Source of the DNA: Streptosporangium violaceochromogenes
GTDB lineage: Bacteria; Actinomycetota; Actinomycetes; Streptosporangiales; Streptosporangiaceae
DNA length: 64,000 nt
NCBI RefSeq assembly: GCF_014654615.1
Contig: NZ_BNBB01000010.1
Location: 62,001 to 126,000, forward strand
Direction: 5' to 3'
The stretch's first letter is position 1, and every line of letters starts with the position of its first letter. A model generated the notes under the pieces. It was given only the letters and a program-made list of their open reading frames with translations. It had not been told where the DNA came from and did not search any database. The position numbers were made by a program, and so were the translations under genes. Positions 1-9,252 of the stretch are shown here, piece after piece.

Positions 1-515
1 GCCGGCTGAACCGGCGCGGGGGCCCGGACCGTGCCGGTCGCCTGGTAGTACGCGCCGGCGTAGTCGAAGGTGTCCTCGGACAGCATGCCCCGGACGATCT
101 CCACGTACTCGCCGAATCTCGCGACCCGTTCGTCCTGTCCCCAGAGCGGCACCCCGCAGGCCGCGTGGTCGGCCGGGTTGCCGCCGGCCCCGAGGCCCAA
201 CACCAGGCGGCCGGCGGACATGTGGTCCAGGGTCACCGCCTGCTTGGCCACCATCGCCGGTCCGCGGAAGGGCATGCCGCTGACGAGCGGCCCCAGGGTG
301 GGCCGGGTGGTGGCCGCGGCCATCCCGGCCAGCAACAGCCAGGCGTCGAAGCGCGGCCGGACCGCCCTGCCCTCGACGATGGAACTCCAGACGTGGTCGC
401 CGGCCCACAGGCTGTCGAGCCCCAGGCGCTCGAACCACTCCCATCGGGCGGTCAGCTCCGGCCAGGGCTCCGCCTCGTAGGTCATCACGCCGAAGGTGAG
501 GGGGTGACCGGTCAC
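1..515 (-). CDS. LLM-class flavin/F420-dependent oxidoreductase, partial
   Basis: Minus-strand reading frame starting with GTG at 515 and running off the left edge, so only about 171 N-terminal residues are visible. The translation shows the luciferase-like TIM-barrel start: GVMTYE near residue 9, LGLDSLWAGDHVW around 30-43, then PTLGPLVSGMPFRGPAMVAK and the typical LDHMSAGRLVLGLGAG stretch. Such proteins are FMNH2- or F420H2-dependent monooxygenases or reductases. The GTG start overlaps the amidohydrolase stop (GTGA), so translation is probably coupled and this is the last visible gene of the catabolic operon. The cofactor cannot be decided from the fragment; F420 is only a guess from the host group. 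Confidence 0.85.
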   Translation of the reverse strand, partial: MTGHPLTFGVMTYEAEPWPELTARWEWFERLGLDSLWAGDHVWSSIVEGRAVRPRFDAWLLLAGMAAATTRPTLGPLVSGMPFRGPAMVAKQAVTLDHMSAGRLVLGLGAGGNPADHAACGVPLWGQDERVARFGEYVEIVRGMLSEDTFDYAGAYYQATGTVRAPAPVQP

Positions 516-1744
516 ATCTCCTCCACGTGGAACACCCCGGACTTGGCGACGCCGCGCACGGCGCCGGGCCGGGCAAGCACCGTGATGTCGGCCAGCGGGT
601 CACCGGCCACGATCAACAGGTCGGCCCGTCTGCCGACGGTGAGGGTGCCGGTCTGCCCGGCGACGCCCGTCAGCTCGGCCGCCGTCCTGGTGGCCGACAC
701 CAGGGCGTCCATCGGGGTCATCCCGTACCGCACCATCAGCTCCAGTTCCTCGGCCCCGGACCCGTGCGGCACGACGCCGGTATCGGTGCCGAAGGCGATG
801 CGGACCCCGGCCTCGACCGCCCGCCGGAAGCTTGCGGTGTGCGCCTCGACGACCGTCTCGACCTTGGCCAGCATGTGCGCGGGCACCGAACCCGGCTGCC
901 GTTCGGCGCGGCGGCGGATCCACACCGGAGCCAGCAGGGTCGGCACGAGGTAGGTCCCGCGGCGGACCATCGCCGCGATGGTCTCGTCGTCGAGGAACAT
1001 GCCGTGCTCGATCGAGTCGACTCCGGCCTCGACCGCGAGGCGGATGCCGCCCGCGGAGATGGCGTGCGCCGCCACGGGCTTACCCGCCGTGTGCGCCACC
1101 TCGACGGCGGCCACCACCTCCTCGCGGGAGAAGCCCACCGTTCCCGGGCCACCGTGGTCGCTCATGACCCCGCCCGAGGTGTAGACCTTGATCTGGTCGG
1201 CGCCCGCCCGCAACAGCTCACGGGCCGCCCTGCGGACCTCGTCGGCACCGTCGACGACGGTGCGGGGGTGTTCGGGGTCGGCCACCTGGGTGCAGACGCC
1301 CGACAGGGTGGTCTGGTCGCCGTGGCCGGCGGTCTGGGACAGCGCCGCGACGGCGATCTTAAGGTGGGGGCCGGGAAAGAGCCCCCGGTCCAGGGCCATC
1401 TTGCCCCCCAGGGGCATCCCGGACAGGTCGCGCACCGTGGTGAACCCGGCCCGCAGCATTTTCTCGGCGTTGACGTACCCCTCGGCCACACCCAGGCTGT
1501 ACGGCGTGGCCAGCCGCTCGGCCAGGGTGCGCCCGGCGAGCGTCACCAGGTGGACGTGGCAGTCGATGAGGCCGGGCAGCACGGTGTGGGCGCTCGCGTC
1601 GGTCACGGTCGCGCCCGCCGGAACGGGGAGGTCGCGCCCGATCCCGGTGATGACCCCGTCGTCGCCGACGACGACGGTCACTCCCTCCACCGGGTCGGCC
1701 CCGGTCCCGTCGATCAGCCTGCCGCACCGGATCACCCTGGTCAT
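512..1744 (-). CDS. Amidohydrolase family metal-dependent hydrolase
   Basis: 410-residue amidohydrolase of the imidazolonepropionase/prolidase-like group. It has the N-terminal metal motif HVH (GLIDCHVHL, about residue 62), a Lys in ADQIKVYTSGG (about 187, possible carbamylated ligand), His in KPVAAHAIS, EHGMFLDD, and the distal FGTDTG aspartate. Such enzymes hydrolyse cyclic or linear amide bonds. The ATG overlaps the OsmC stop by four bases (ATGA) and the stop overlaps the next GTG. Its place after hyuA/hyuB suggests that it opens or trims an amide intermediate of the same pathway; the substrate is unknown. Confidence 0.88.
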   Translation of the reverse strand: MTRVIRCGRLIDGTGADPVEGVTVVVGDDGVITGIGRDLPVPAGATVTDASAHTVLPGLIDCHVHLVTLAGRTLAERLATPYSLGVAEGYVNAEKMLRAGFTTVRDLSGMPLGGKMALDRGLFPGPHLKIAVAALSQTAGHGDQTTLSGVCTQVADPEHPRTVVDGADEVRRAARELLRAGADQIKVYTSGGVMSDHGGPGTVGFSREEVVAAVEVAHTAGKPVAAHAISAGGIRLAVEAGVDSIEHGMFLDDETIAAMVRRGTYLVPTLLAPVWIRRRAERQPGSVPAHMLAKVETVVEAHTASFRRAVEAGVRIAFGTDTGVVPHGSGAEELELMVRYGMTPMDALVSATRTAAELTGVAGQTGTLTVGRRADLLIVAGDPLADITVLARPGAVRGVAKSGVFHVEEM

Positions 1745-2286
1745 CGGCCGGCCTCCTGCTCACAGGCGCGGACGGTGAGATCGACGGGGTTGCGGACGAG
1801 GTAGGCGATCGGGCAACGCTGTTCGCCCTCGGCGACGAAGGCGGCGATCTCGTCCGGGCTCATCTCCGCGGCGTCGATCCGTACGTACGCGGTCAGCTCG
1901 TGGGGGTGGATCGGACGGTCGCCGGGCACCTCGAAGAACCCGGCGTCGTTGTTGCGGGCGACCACCCGCACGCTGACCCGGTCCAGTGGCAGGCCGCGCA
2001 TGGCTGCCAGGCACAGATAGGTGTGCGTCAGGCAGGTGCTGATCACCCCGCACAGCAGCTCAGGCGAGCTGGGACCGAGGTTCCAGCCGCCGATGTCGGC
2101 GCCGCCGTCGCCGATGTACCGCCAGTCGCGGATGCGCAGCTTCCTGACCCCGGTGAGGTCGTCCGCGACGCACTCGGCGCCGATGGTCTCGTCCCAGTCT
2201 TCGGTCTTCGGGCGGCGGCGCGCGGCATCCCGCATCGCGGCGCCCTTGTGGCGCAGGTGGGTGGAGAGCTGGGCTGACACGGTCAT
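1741..2286 (-). CDS. OsmC family protein
   Basis: 181-residue OsmC-like protein. The start at 2286 (MTVSAQLSTHLRH) is chosen because an AGAAGG lies about 12 bases upstream, although the frame is open further. The conserved core SSPELLCGVISTCLTHTYLCLAAMRG carries the two Cys expected of the OsmC/Ohr fold (about residues 77 and 83), and a typical C-terminal half follows. Family members reduce organic hydroperoxides or other small electrophiles, or have unknown roles. In this operon it may handle a reactive by-product of the luciferase-like oxidoreductase. The ATGA overlap with the amidohydrolase indicates co-translation. Confidence 0.82.
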   Translation of the reverse strand: MTVSAQLSTHLRHKGAAMRDAARRRPKTEDWDETIGAECVADDLTGVRKLRIRDWRYIGDGGADIGGWNLGPSSPELLCGVISTCLTHTYLCLAAMRGLPLDRVSVRVVARNNDAGFFEVPGDRPIHPHELTAYVRIDAAEMSPDEIAAFVAEGEQRCPIAYLVRNPVDLTVRACEQEAGR

Positions 2287-2332
2287 GGAGAGAAGGTCCC
2301 TTCTGGACGTGGTGTCGGTCGGGTGGCGCCGT

Positions 2333-4360
2333 TCATCGGCCGGTACCGGGGGCCGCGGTCGTCCGCACGGCCGGCCGCCCGGGGCCGGCGGGCCGCACAA
2401 GGTGTGCCGCCGCCGCTGCCTCGACGTCGGCGACGGTCACCTCGATGCCGGTACAGGCCGCTTCGGCCGCCGCGGCGACGGCCCGGTAGGCGCGGCCCCG
2501 GTTGAGCGCGCGTACCGGGGCGACGGCCTCGACGAGCCGATCCTGAACCGGTTGCGGCCAGCGGCGTTCGTAGCGCAGCCGCGCGGCGCCCAGGTCGATG
2601 CCGGCCGAGCCCGCGTCCGCCCGCCGGGCCGCGGTGGCCTGTTCGTCCACGGCGCCGTCGCGGAGCACCACGCCATAGTCACGCTCGGCCGCCGCCGGCG
2701 ACAGCAGGCCGGCCACGATGTCGGCCAGCACGTCGGCGGGCGGGCGGGTATAGGGGTCGCCGAGGCCGCCGCCGCCCGCGGTCTCGACGTCGAGGACCTC
2801 CCCGGCGTCGAGGCGCAGGACGTTGATGCGGCCGAGGTCCTGTTCGGTCGCGGTGCCGGGGTTGCGGACGGCGCGGGCCGGCGCACCGGCCCGCCCACCG
2901 TCCAGTCCCCAGGGCTGGAAGCGCATGCGCTCCATGCCGCGCACCGCGAACACGGTGGAGTCGGCCAGCGCCCGCAGGGTCAGGCGGATACCCGCCCCGC
3001 CGCGCCACCGGCCGGCGCCCCCGGAGTCGGGGCGGTAGCGGTACTGCTCGACGAGCAGCGGCGCCTCGTGCTCCAGCACCTCGTTGGGGACGTTGCGGAG
3101 CCAGCCCCCGGTGTAGCTGGTGCCGTCGATGCCGTCGAGGGCGGGCCTTCCGCCGGAGCCGCCGGTCAGCGGCTGGGCCACCGACACCCGGGTCCGGCCG
3201 GTGGACGCCTCGACCGACGACACCAGGACGATCGCCACCGCGCCGGAACTCGCGGCGGGGATGCGGCCGGGCAGCGCCTGAGCGAGGCAGCCGAGCACGC
3301 AGTCCATGATCCGGAAGAAGACGGCGGCCCGGACCCCGCACGCGGCGGCGGGACCGGGGTTGACCACGCTGCCCTCGGGCAGCTCCAGACCGATCGGCCG
3401 GACCAGGCCGGAGTTGTACGGTATCCCCCGGTCGATGGTGCAGAAGTAGTTGACCAGGGCGAGAACGACCATGTAGTGCCCGGCCTGCCCCCAGGTCGGC
3501 AGGTTGATCGCCTCGTCCGTGCGCGGGCCGGTGCCGGCGAAGTCGAGCGCCACGCGGCGCCCGTCGATCCGCATGGTGCAGCTGATCCGGGTCGGCGGTG
3601 CGTCGTCCGCGGTGCCCTCGACGTAGTCCACGAAGCGGTACTCCCCGTCGGGCAGCCCCTCCACGATGTCGCCCGCCCGCCGTTCGGCCTGGTCGAGCAG
3701 GTCGGCCGTGGCCGCGTGGACCGCCGGCAGGCCGTATCGCTCGGCGATCTCGTCGAGCCGGCGCTGCGCGGTGTGAAAGGCCGCGAGCAGGGCCTTCATG
3801 TCGCCCCAGTTCTGCTCGGGGATGCGGCAGTTGGCCATGATGGTGTCCAGCAGCGGCTGGTTGAGCACGCCCGCGTCGTACAGCTTCGCGGGCGGCACCC
3901 GAAGCCCCTCGGCGTAGACGTCGGTGTTGGTCCAGGAGATGCTGCCCGGCACCGAGCCGCCCACGTCGGAGGAGTGCACGAAGCCGAACGCGAAGGCGAC
4001 CAGTTCGCCGCCGACGTACAGAGGCCGCCACATCCAGATGTCGGGCAGGTGGGTCACCAGGCCGCGGGTGCCGTCGGGGTCGTTGCTCACGCCGACGTCA
4101 CCGGGGCGGTAGGGGCTCAGCGCGGCGATCGCCGGCGCGGCGGGGATACCGATCATGAGGTTTCCGGAGATCTCGGTCGGCGCGGCGAACACCTCCCCCT
4201 CGGGCGTCACCAGGCAGGTGCCGAAGTCGGCGGTCTGCTTGACGAAGACGCTGAAGCTGGTGCGGGTGATGTTCTCGGCCATCTCCTCGACGACGGCCTG
4301 GAACCGGTTGCGCAGGATCTCCAGGGCCACCGGGTCACTGCGCAGGGCCTTACCGGACAT
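2333..4360 (-). CDS. hyuB: Hydantoinase B / 5-oxoprolinase C-terminal subunit (HyuB-like)
   Basis: 675-residue HyuB family protein. The start at 4360 (MSGKALRSDPVALEILRNRF) has a GGAGG five bases upstream and lies inside the 3' end of hyuA (11-base overlap). Family landmarks are SDPVALEILRNRFQAVVEEM at the N terminus, SNDPDGTRGLVTHLPDIW (substrate-site region), HSSDVGG, and GGGGLGDPYTR near residue 570. HyuA and HyuB together form an ATP-dependent amidase that cleaves lactam or imide rings such as N-methylhydantoin or 5-oxoproline; the family also includes acetophenone carboxylase and caprolactamase subunits. The substrate cannot be assigned. Confidence 0.9.
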   Translation of the reverse strand: MSGKALRSDPVALEILRNRFQAVVEEMAENITRTSFSVFVKQTADFGTCLVTPEGEVFAAPTEISGNLMIGIPAAPAIAALSPYRPGDVGVSNDPDGTRGLVTHLPDIWMWRPLYVGGELVAFAFGFVHSSDVGGSVPGSISWTNTDVYAEGLRVPPAKLYDAGVLNQPLLDTIMANCRIPEQNWGDMKALLAAFHTAQRRLDEIAERYGLPAVHAATADLLDQAERRAGDIVEGLPDGEYRFVDYVEGTADDAPPTRISCTMRIDGRRVALDFAGTGPRTDEAINLPTWGQAGHYMVVLALVNYFCTIDRGIPYNSGLVRPIGLELPEGSVVNPGPAAACGVRAAVFFRIMDCVLGCLAQALPGRIPAASSGAVAIVLVSSVEASTGRTRVSVAQPLTGGSGGRPALDGIDGTSYTGGWLRNVPNEVLEHEAPLLVEQYRYRPDSGGAGRWRGGAGIRLTLRALADSTVFAVRGMERMRFQPWGLDGGRAGAPARAVRNPGTATEQDLGRINVLRLDAGEVLDVETAGGGGLGDPYTRPPADVLADIVAGLLSPAAAERDYGVVLRDGAVDEQATAARRADAGSAGIDLGAARLRYERRWPQPVQDRLVEAVAPVRALNRGRAYRAVAAAAEAACTGIEVTVADVEAAAAAHLVRPAGPGRPAVRTTAAPGTGR

Positions 4361-6395
4361 CGGCACCTCCGACGGTCGCGATGATGCTGTAGGTGGGGTC
4401 GACGAAGGCCGTGACACCGGCCGGAAGGTAGATGGTGGTGTCCGGGGCCTCGACGACCGCCGGTCCGGTGAGCCGGTCACCGGGACGCAGGTTGTCGCGC
4501 CGGTGCACCTCGGCGGCGACGAGCCGACCGCGCTCGACGATCTCGCGCCGGGCGGGCGGCTCCGGGATGCCCGGCGGAATCCGGGGGACGACGTCGGGTT
4601 TCGGGATCTGCCCGACGATGGACAGCCGGAGATTGCGGATCTCGACGGAGGTCTGGTCGTCGCGGATGCCGTAGGCGTCGGCGTAGGCGGCGACGAACCG
4701 CTCCCTCAGCGCGGCCACCGTCGGCGGGGTGTCCGGGGCCAGCGGCACGGCGATGGTGAAGGACTGCCCGACGAACTGCACGTCCGCGCTCGGCTCCAGG
4801 ACGGTGCCATCGAGCTGCTCGCCCTGGTCGGCCAACCAGGCGGCGGCCTGCGTGGCCATGGTGTCGTACAGCGTGGCCAGCTCCGCGTCGTCGATGGCGT
4901 CCTCGGCGGCGCCCAGAGTGCGGACGAAGTCCTGGCGCAGGTTGGTGATGAGCGAGCCGAGGCCGCAGAGGGTGCCCGGCGACCAGGGGATCACCACCCG
5001 GCCGATGCCGGTCTCCTGGGCCAGCAGGGCGGCGTGCGTGGGCCCGGCACCGCCGTAGGCGACGATCGCGAAGTCGGCCGGGTCGGCGCCACGACGAGCG
5101 AGCAGGGGCATGAGCTGCGCGTACATCTTGACCGTGGTGACGTCGATGATGGCACCGGCGACGCGGAGCGCGTCGAGGCCGAGCGGGGCGCCGAGACGGG
5201 CGAGCGCGGCCAGCGCGGCCTCCCGGTCCAGGCGCAGCCCGCCCCCGGCGAAACCGCCGGCGTCCAGCAGGCCGACCGCGAGGTAGGCGTCGGTGACCGT
5301 GGGCTCGGTGCCGCCCCGCCCGTAGCACGCGGGCCCGGGGTCGGAGCCGGCGCTGCGTGGCCCGATCTTCAAAACTCCGGATGGATCGATCCAGGCCACC
5401 GATCCGCCGCCGGCACCGATCGAGGAGATCTCCACCGACGGGATGATGACGGGGAACTCCTCCAGTTTGCTGTCGGAGGAGTAGGGGACCGCCCCGTCGA
5501 CGATCGCCACGTCGACGCTGGTGCCGCCCATGTCCAGGGTGATGAACCTCTCGATGCCGGCCTGGCGGGCGGCGGCGACGGCTCCGGTGACACCGGAGGC
5601 CGGGCCCGACAGCAGGGTCTCGACCGGCGCGCCGGCCGCCGAGGCCGCCGTCATGATGCCGCCGTTGGACTTGGTGATCCGCAGCGTCGCCGGTACACCG
5701 GCGGCGGCGGTCTTGTGGCCGAGCCGCTCGAAGTAGTCGGTCATCCGCGCGCCCACGTACGCGTTGAGGACGGTGACGGTGGCGCGTTCGTACTCACGCT
5801 GCTCGGGCCAGACCTCGTGGGACGCCGAGACGTACAGTTCGGGGAAGCGCTCGCGGATCCGGTGGACGGCGGCCCGTTCGTGCTCCGGATGGGCGTAGGA
5901 GTGCAGGAAGCAGACCGCCAGGGCCGAGACGCCCTCGGCCACCAGGTCGGCCACCGCCGCGGCCACCTCGTCGAGGTCCAGGGGGAGCACGATCTCCCCG
6001 TCGGCGCGCACACGTTCGCCGATCTCGCGCACGTCGGCCGGCGCCACGAGGCCTTCTGGGCGAACCGCGTGGAAGTTGATGGGCTCGGCCAGCCGCAGCC
6101 GCCCGATCGCCAGCAGGTCGCGAAAGCCCGCGGTGACCAGCAGGCCCGTACGGGCGCCGCCGCGCTGCAGGACCGTGTTCAGGGCGAAGGTCTGGCCGTG
6201 CGCGAAGTAGGTGATGCGCCGGGGGTCCACACCGTGACGGGTCACGAGGGTCCGGATGCCGGTCATGATGCCTTCGGCGGGGTCCGCGGGGATCGACGGA
6301 GTCTTCAGGGTCAAAAGTTCGCCGGTGACCTCGTCCATCAGCACCAGGTCGGTGAAGGTGCCGCCGATGTCGATGCCCAGCCGGTGCCCGGTCAT
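4350..6395 (-). CDS. hyuA: Hydantoinase A / 5-oxoprolinase N-terminal subunit (HyuA-like)
   Basis: 681-residue HyuA family ATPase subunit of the actin/acetokinase fold. The first residues show the phosphate-binding loop LGIDIGGTFTDLVL; a second nucleotide motif, ITLDMGGTSVDVAIV, lies near residue 290, and AYGGAGPTHAALLAQ near 445. It should activate the ring carbonyl by phosphorylation for HyuB. The start at 6395 follows a GAGG seven bases upstream and overlaps the stop of a seven-codon micro-ORF. The adjacent ABC importer genes on the same strand indicate that the substrate is taken up by that transporter. Confidence 0.9.
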   Translation of the reverse strand: MTGHRLGIDIGGTFTDLVLMDEVTGELLTLKTPSIPADPAEGIMTGIRTLVTRHGVDPRRITYFAHGQTFALNTVLQRGGARTGLLVTAGFRDLLAIGRLRLAEPINFHAVRPEGLVAPADVREIGERVRADGEIVLPLDLDEVAAAVADLVAEGVSALAVCFLHSYAHPEHERAAVHRIRERFPELYVSASHEVWPEQREYERATVTVLNAYVGARMTDYFERLGHKTAAAGVPATLRITKSNGGIMTAASAAGAPVETLLSGPASGVTGAVAAARQAGIERFITLDMGGTSVDVAIVDGAVPYSSDSKLEEFPVIIPSVEISSIGAGGGSVAWIDPSGVLKIGPRSAGSDPGPACYGRGGTEPTVTDAYLAVGLLDAGGFAGGGLRLDREAALAALARLGAPLGLDALRVAGAIIDVTTVKMYAQLMPLLARRGADPADFAIVAYGGAGPTHAALLAQETGIGRVVIPWSPGTLCGLGSLITNLRQDFVRTLGAAEDAIDDAELATLYDTMATQAAAWLADQGEQLDGTVLEPSADVQFVGQSFTIAVPLAPDTPPTVAALRERFVAAYADAYGIRDDQTSVEIRNLRLSIVGQIPKPDVVPRIPPGIPEPPARREIVERGRLVAAEVHRRDNLRPGDRLTGPAVVEAPDTTIYLPAGVTAFVDPTYSIIATVGGADVR

Positions 6396-6415
6396 GCGGA
6401 TGCCTCGCAGTGCAT
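6392..6415 (-). other. Seven-codon micro-ORF overlapping the hyuA start
   Basis: ATG at 6415 is preceded by AAAGGA at a six-base spacing and encodes MHCEASA before TGA, whose first two bases are the last two of the hyuA initiator in an ATGA overlap. It fills the gap between the permease stop and hyuA. It could be a coupling device that delivers ribosomes to hyuA, or chance. Confidence 0.3.
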
Positions 6416-6426
6416 GGTGAGTCCTT

Positions 6427-7242
6427 TCAACGTCGGGTGCCCGTACCGAGCGCGCGCAGCAGGCCGCCGGACCCCGCGACCACGGCCAGCAGGGCGACCG
6501 CGGCCACGGAGAACCCGATGAGGATCGCCGACAGCGCGGCCAGGGTCGGGTCCTGCGACTGCTCCAGGTACAGGAACATTTCGATGGGGAGGGTGGATTG
6601 CCCGGGACGGATCAGGAAGATCGACGTGTCGACCTCGTCGAACGAGGTGACGAACGCGAACACCCCGGCGGTGGTGAGCCCGATGCGCAGCTGTGGCAGG
6701 GTCACCCTGCGGAAGGTGGCGAACGGGCCGAGCCCGAGGTCGCGTCCCGCCTCCTCCAGGGCCGGGTCGAGGCCCGCGAGCGCCGCGCCGACGATGGACA
6801 CCACGAACGGCAGCAGGATGAGCCCGTGGGCCAGCGCCACTCCGGCGACGGACCCGTAGAAGCGCGGGGCGGCCGTCACCAGGAGGACGAACAGCGCGAA
6901 GCCGATGACGATGCGGGGCACCGACAGCGGGGCGATGAACAGGGCGCGCAGCGCGGCACGCCCGGGGAAACGGTGGCGGTCGACGGCGTAGGCGGCGGCG
7001 GTACCGATGGACAGCGCCAGAATCGTCGCGACCGCGGCGACGAGCAGGGAGTTGATCAGGCCGGTGCGGAACGGCTCGTGGCGGAAGACCTCGCCGTACC
7101 AGCGCAGGGTCAGGCCGTCGGGCGGGAAGGCGCGCCCCCCGGAGGCGCTGAACGAGCCGACGAGCACGACGACGAGCGGCGCCAGCACGAACCCGAGGAC
7201 CGCGGTCAGCCACACCGCGGCCAGCCATCGCCCGGCCCTCAT
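6427..7242 (-). CDS. ABC transporter permease (PotC-like)
   Basis: 271-residue inner-membrane permease with about six hydrophobic segments. The binding-protein-dependent permease (EAA) loop is visible as DPALEEAGRDLGLGPFATF, followed by RRVTLPQL. The start at 7242 is fixed by a four-base ATGA overlap with the upstream permease gene. With the neighbouring permease, ATPase and binding protein it makes a complete polyamine/iron-type (PotABCD-like) importer. The cargo is unknown but is probably the compound degraded by the hydantoinase genes. Confidence 0.9.
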   Translation of the reverse strand: MRAGRWLAAVWLTAVLGFVLAPLVVVLVGSFSASGGRAFPPDGLTLRWYGEVFRHEPFRTGLINSLLVAAVATILALSIGTAAAYAVDRHRFPGRAALRALFIAPLSVPRIVIGFALFVLLVTAAPRFYGSVAGVALAHGLILLPFVVSIVGAALAGLDPALEEAGRDLGLGPFATFRRVTLPQLRIGLTTAGVFAFVTSFDEVDTSIFLIRPGQSTLPIEMFLYLEQSQDPTLAALSAILIGFSVAAVALLAVVAGSGGLLRALGTGTRR

Positions 7243-8129
7243 CGCGTTCCTCCCCGCCTGCCCGCCTCGACCCTGCGGTTGAGGACGTTGAAGGTGGCCA
7301 GCACGGTCAGCGAGACGGCCAGCAGGACGATCGCCTGGACGGCCGCGAGCGGCCAGCTCAGCTGGGCGATGTTGGCGTAGATGAGCTCCGACAGCACCTG
7401 TACCCGGCCGCCGCCGAGCAGGGCGGGGGTCGCGAAGGCGCTGACGGTGAGAGCGAAGACGATCTGCGCGGCGGCCACCACGCCGGGCAGCGACAGCGGC
7501 AGCACGACCCGCCGGAACCGCTGGAGGGGGCCGGCCCCCAGGTCGGCGGCGGCCTCCAGCACGCGGCCCGGCAGGCCGCTCATGACGGTCATGAGCGGGA
7601 AGACCGCGAACGGCAACTCGACGTGAATGAGCGCGATGACCACGCCCGCTTCGTGGTACAGCAGACCCACCGGCGACATCGCCGCGATCGGGCCGTTGTC
7701 GGCCAGCAGGAGGATCCAGCCGTAGGAGCGCACGACCACCGAGACGAGCACCGGGGAGAACAGCACCAGCACCGCCGCGGCGAAGCGCACCCCGCGCCGC
7801 ATGCGCGACAGCAGCCACGCGGTGGGGTAGGCGACGAGCAGGGTGAGGACGACGACCTCCAGGGCGATCCGCAAGGTGGTGCCCAGGACCCCCCAGTAGT
7901 AGCCGTCCGACAGGTAGCCGCTCCAGGTCGACAGGTCCAGCGGGGCCGTCAGCGCCGCCGTGGACTCACGCCGCGTGCTGTAGGACACCACCAGGAGCAT
8001 CGCGGTGACGAACACCAGCGCCAGGTAGGCCACGGCGGGGGTGACCAGGGCGTAGGGGGTCCACGCGCGGCGGCGCCGGGCGCGCTGGGCGGACGCGGCG
8101 GCCCGGGGCGCGGTGAGCTCAGTGGTCAT
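7239..8129 (-). CDS. ABC transporter permease (PotB-like)
   Basis: 296-residue permease. An Arg-rich cytosolic N terminus (residues 17-21) precedes the first membrane segment (VTPAVAYLALVFVTAMLLVV), and about six segments follow. The EAA loop reads LEAAADLGAGPLQRF with RRVVLPLSLPG. Its start overlaps the ATPase gene by 11 bases and its stop overlaps the second permease. It belongs to the spermidine/putrescine-type permease family and should pair with the 6427-7242 permease. Confidence 0.9.
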   Translation of the reverse strand: MTTELTAPRAAASAQRARRRRAWTPYALVTPAVAYLALVFVTAMLLVVSYSTRRESTAALTAPLDLSTWSGYLSDGYYWGVLGTTLRIALEVVVLTLLVAYPTAWLLSRMRRGVRFAAAVLVLFSPVLVSVVVRSYGWILLLADNGPIAAMSPVGLLYHEAGVVIALIHVELPFAVFPLMTVMSGLPGRVLEAAADLGAGPLQRFRRVVLPLSLPGVVAAAQIVFALTVSAFATPALLGGGRVQVLSELIYANIAQLSWPLAAVQAIVLLAVSLTVLATFNVLNRRVEAGRRGGTR

Positions 8130-9225
8130 CGGGGGGCTCCTGTCCGGCCGGCAGCAGCACCGCCGCGTCCACCGGCCAGCTCGCGGTCACCGGCGTGCCG
8201 GCCGCGATCGGGCGCAGGGTGGGGCGGGTGTCCACGGTCACGCCAGGGCCGCCGTCCAGCTCGACCACGTATCGCATGGTGTTGCCGAGGTAGAGCAGGT
8301 CGGCGACCGTGCCCCGGGCGTTGTTGGGGCCCGTTCGCCCCTCGGTGTGGAGCTCGATGGACTCCGGCCTGACCATGACCGATGCCCGGCCGCCCGGCTC
8401 GGCCGCGACGTCGCCGTGCCGGGCCTCCACCACGAAGCCGCCGGCGTCGAGGATCACCCGGTCGCCGGTGCCGCGCATGACCCGCCCCTCGACGAAGTTG
8501 GTCTCGCCGATGAACGAGGCGACGAACCTGCTCGCCGGCCGCAGATAGATCTCCGGGCCGGTGCCGACCTGCTCGATGCGCCCGCCGTTCATCACCGCCA
8601 GGCGGTCGGACATCTCCAGCGCCTCGGTCTGGTTGTGCGTCACGCACACGAACGTGGTGCCGAGCTCGCGCTGGAGGTTCTTCAGCTCCCGCCGCATGTG
8701 GACCTGCAGCTTGAGGTCCAGTGCGGACAGCGGTTCGTCCAGCAGCAGCACCGGGGGGCGTTTCACCAGTGCGCGGGCGATGGCGATCCGTTGCGCCTGG
8801 CCGCCTGACAGCTGCGCCGGCCGGCGGTCGCGCAGGTGCGCGAGGCCGACCAGCTCAAGCATCTCACCTGCCCGTTTCCTGGCCTCGGCGCGGTCCAGTC
8901 GCTCGGCGCGCAGCCCGAACTCGACGTTCTCGGCGACCGTCAGGTGCGGGAACAGCGCGCCCTGCTGGAAGACCAGGTTGGTGGCCCGCCGGTGCGCGGG
9001 AACCTGGGTGATGTCCTGGCCGCCCAGGAGGATGGTGCCGGAGCTGGGGTGCTCCAGCCCGGCGAGCATCCGCAGCGTGGTCGTCTTCCCGCAGCCGCTC
9101 GGGCCCAGCAGGGAGAAGAACTCCCCGCTGCGGATGTCGAGGTCGACGTCGTCGACGACGATGACGTCGGCGAACCGCTTGCACAGTCGCCGGCATGAAA
9201 CGTCCAACCGTTCCTCGACGGTCAT
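8119..9225 (-). CDS. ABC transporter ATP-binding protein (PotA-like)
   Basis: 368-residue ABC ATPase. Walker A is GPSGCGKTTT (about 40-49), the Q-loop lies in NLVFQQGALFPH, the signature is LSGGQAQRIAIARAL, and Walker B is PVLLLDEPLSALD, followed by the H-loop VTHNQTEAL. The C-terminal 120 residues form a TOBE domain typical of importers of the PotA/MalK group. It sits between the binding-protein gene and the permease genes and should energise import. Confidence 0.93.
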   Translation of the reverse strand: MTVEERLDVSCRRLCKRFADVIVVDDVDLDIRSGEFFSLLGPSGCGKTTTLRMLAGLEHPSSGTILLGGQDITQVPAHRRATNLVFQQGALFPHLTVAENVEFGLRAERLDRAEARKRAGEMLELVGLAHLRDRRPAQLSGGQAQRIAIARALVKRPPVLLLDEPLSALDLKLQVHMRRELKNLQRELGTTFVCVTHNQTEALEMSDRLAVMNGGRIEQVGTGPEIYLRPASRFVASFIGETNFVEGRVMRGTGDRVILDAGGFVVEARHGDVAAEPGGRASVMVRPESIELHTEGRTGPNNARGTVADLLYLGNTMRYVVELDGGPGVTVDTRPTLRPIAAGTPVTASWPVDAAVLLPAGQEPPDDH

Positions 9226-9252
9226 GATCTCCCTCTTCGGTCGGCGCTCGCG

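Noticed and set aside
527..1804. 425-codon plus-strand open frame over the amidohydrolase
   Set aside because: It is antisense to a clear amidohydrolase and its translation is low-complexity Gly/Arg/His/Asp, a usual shadow frame in high-GC DNA.
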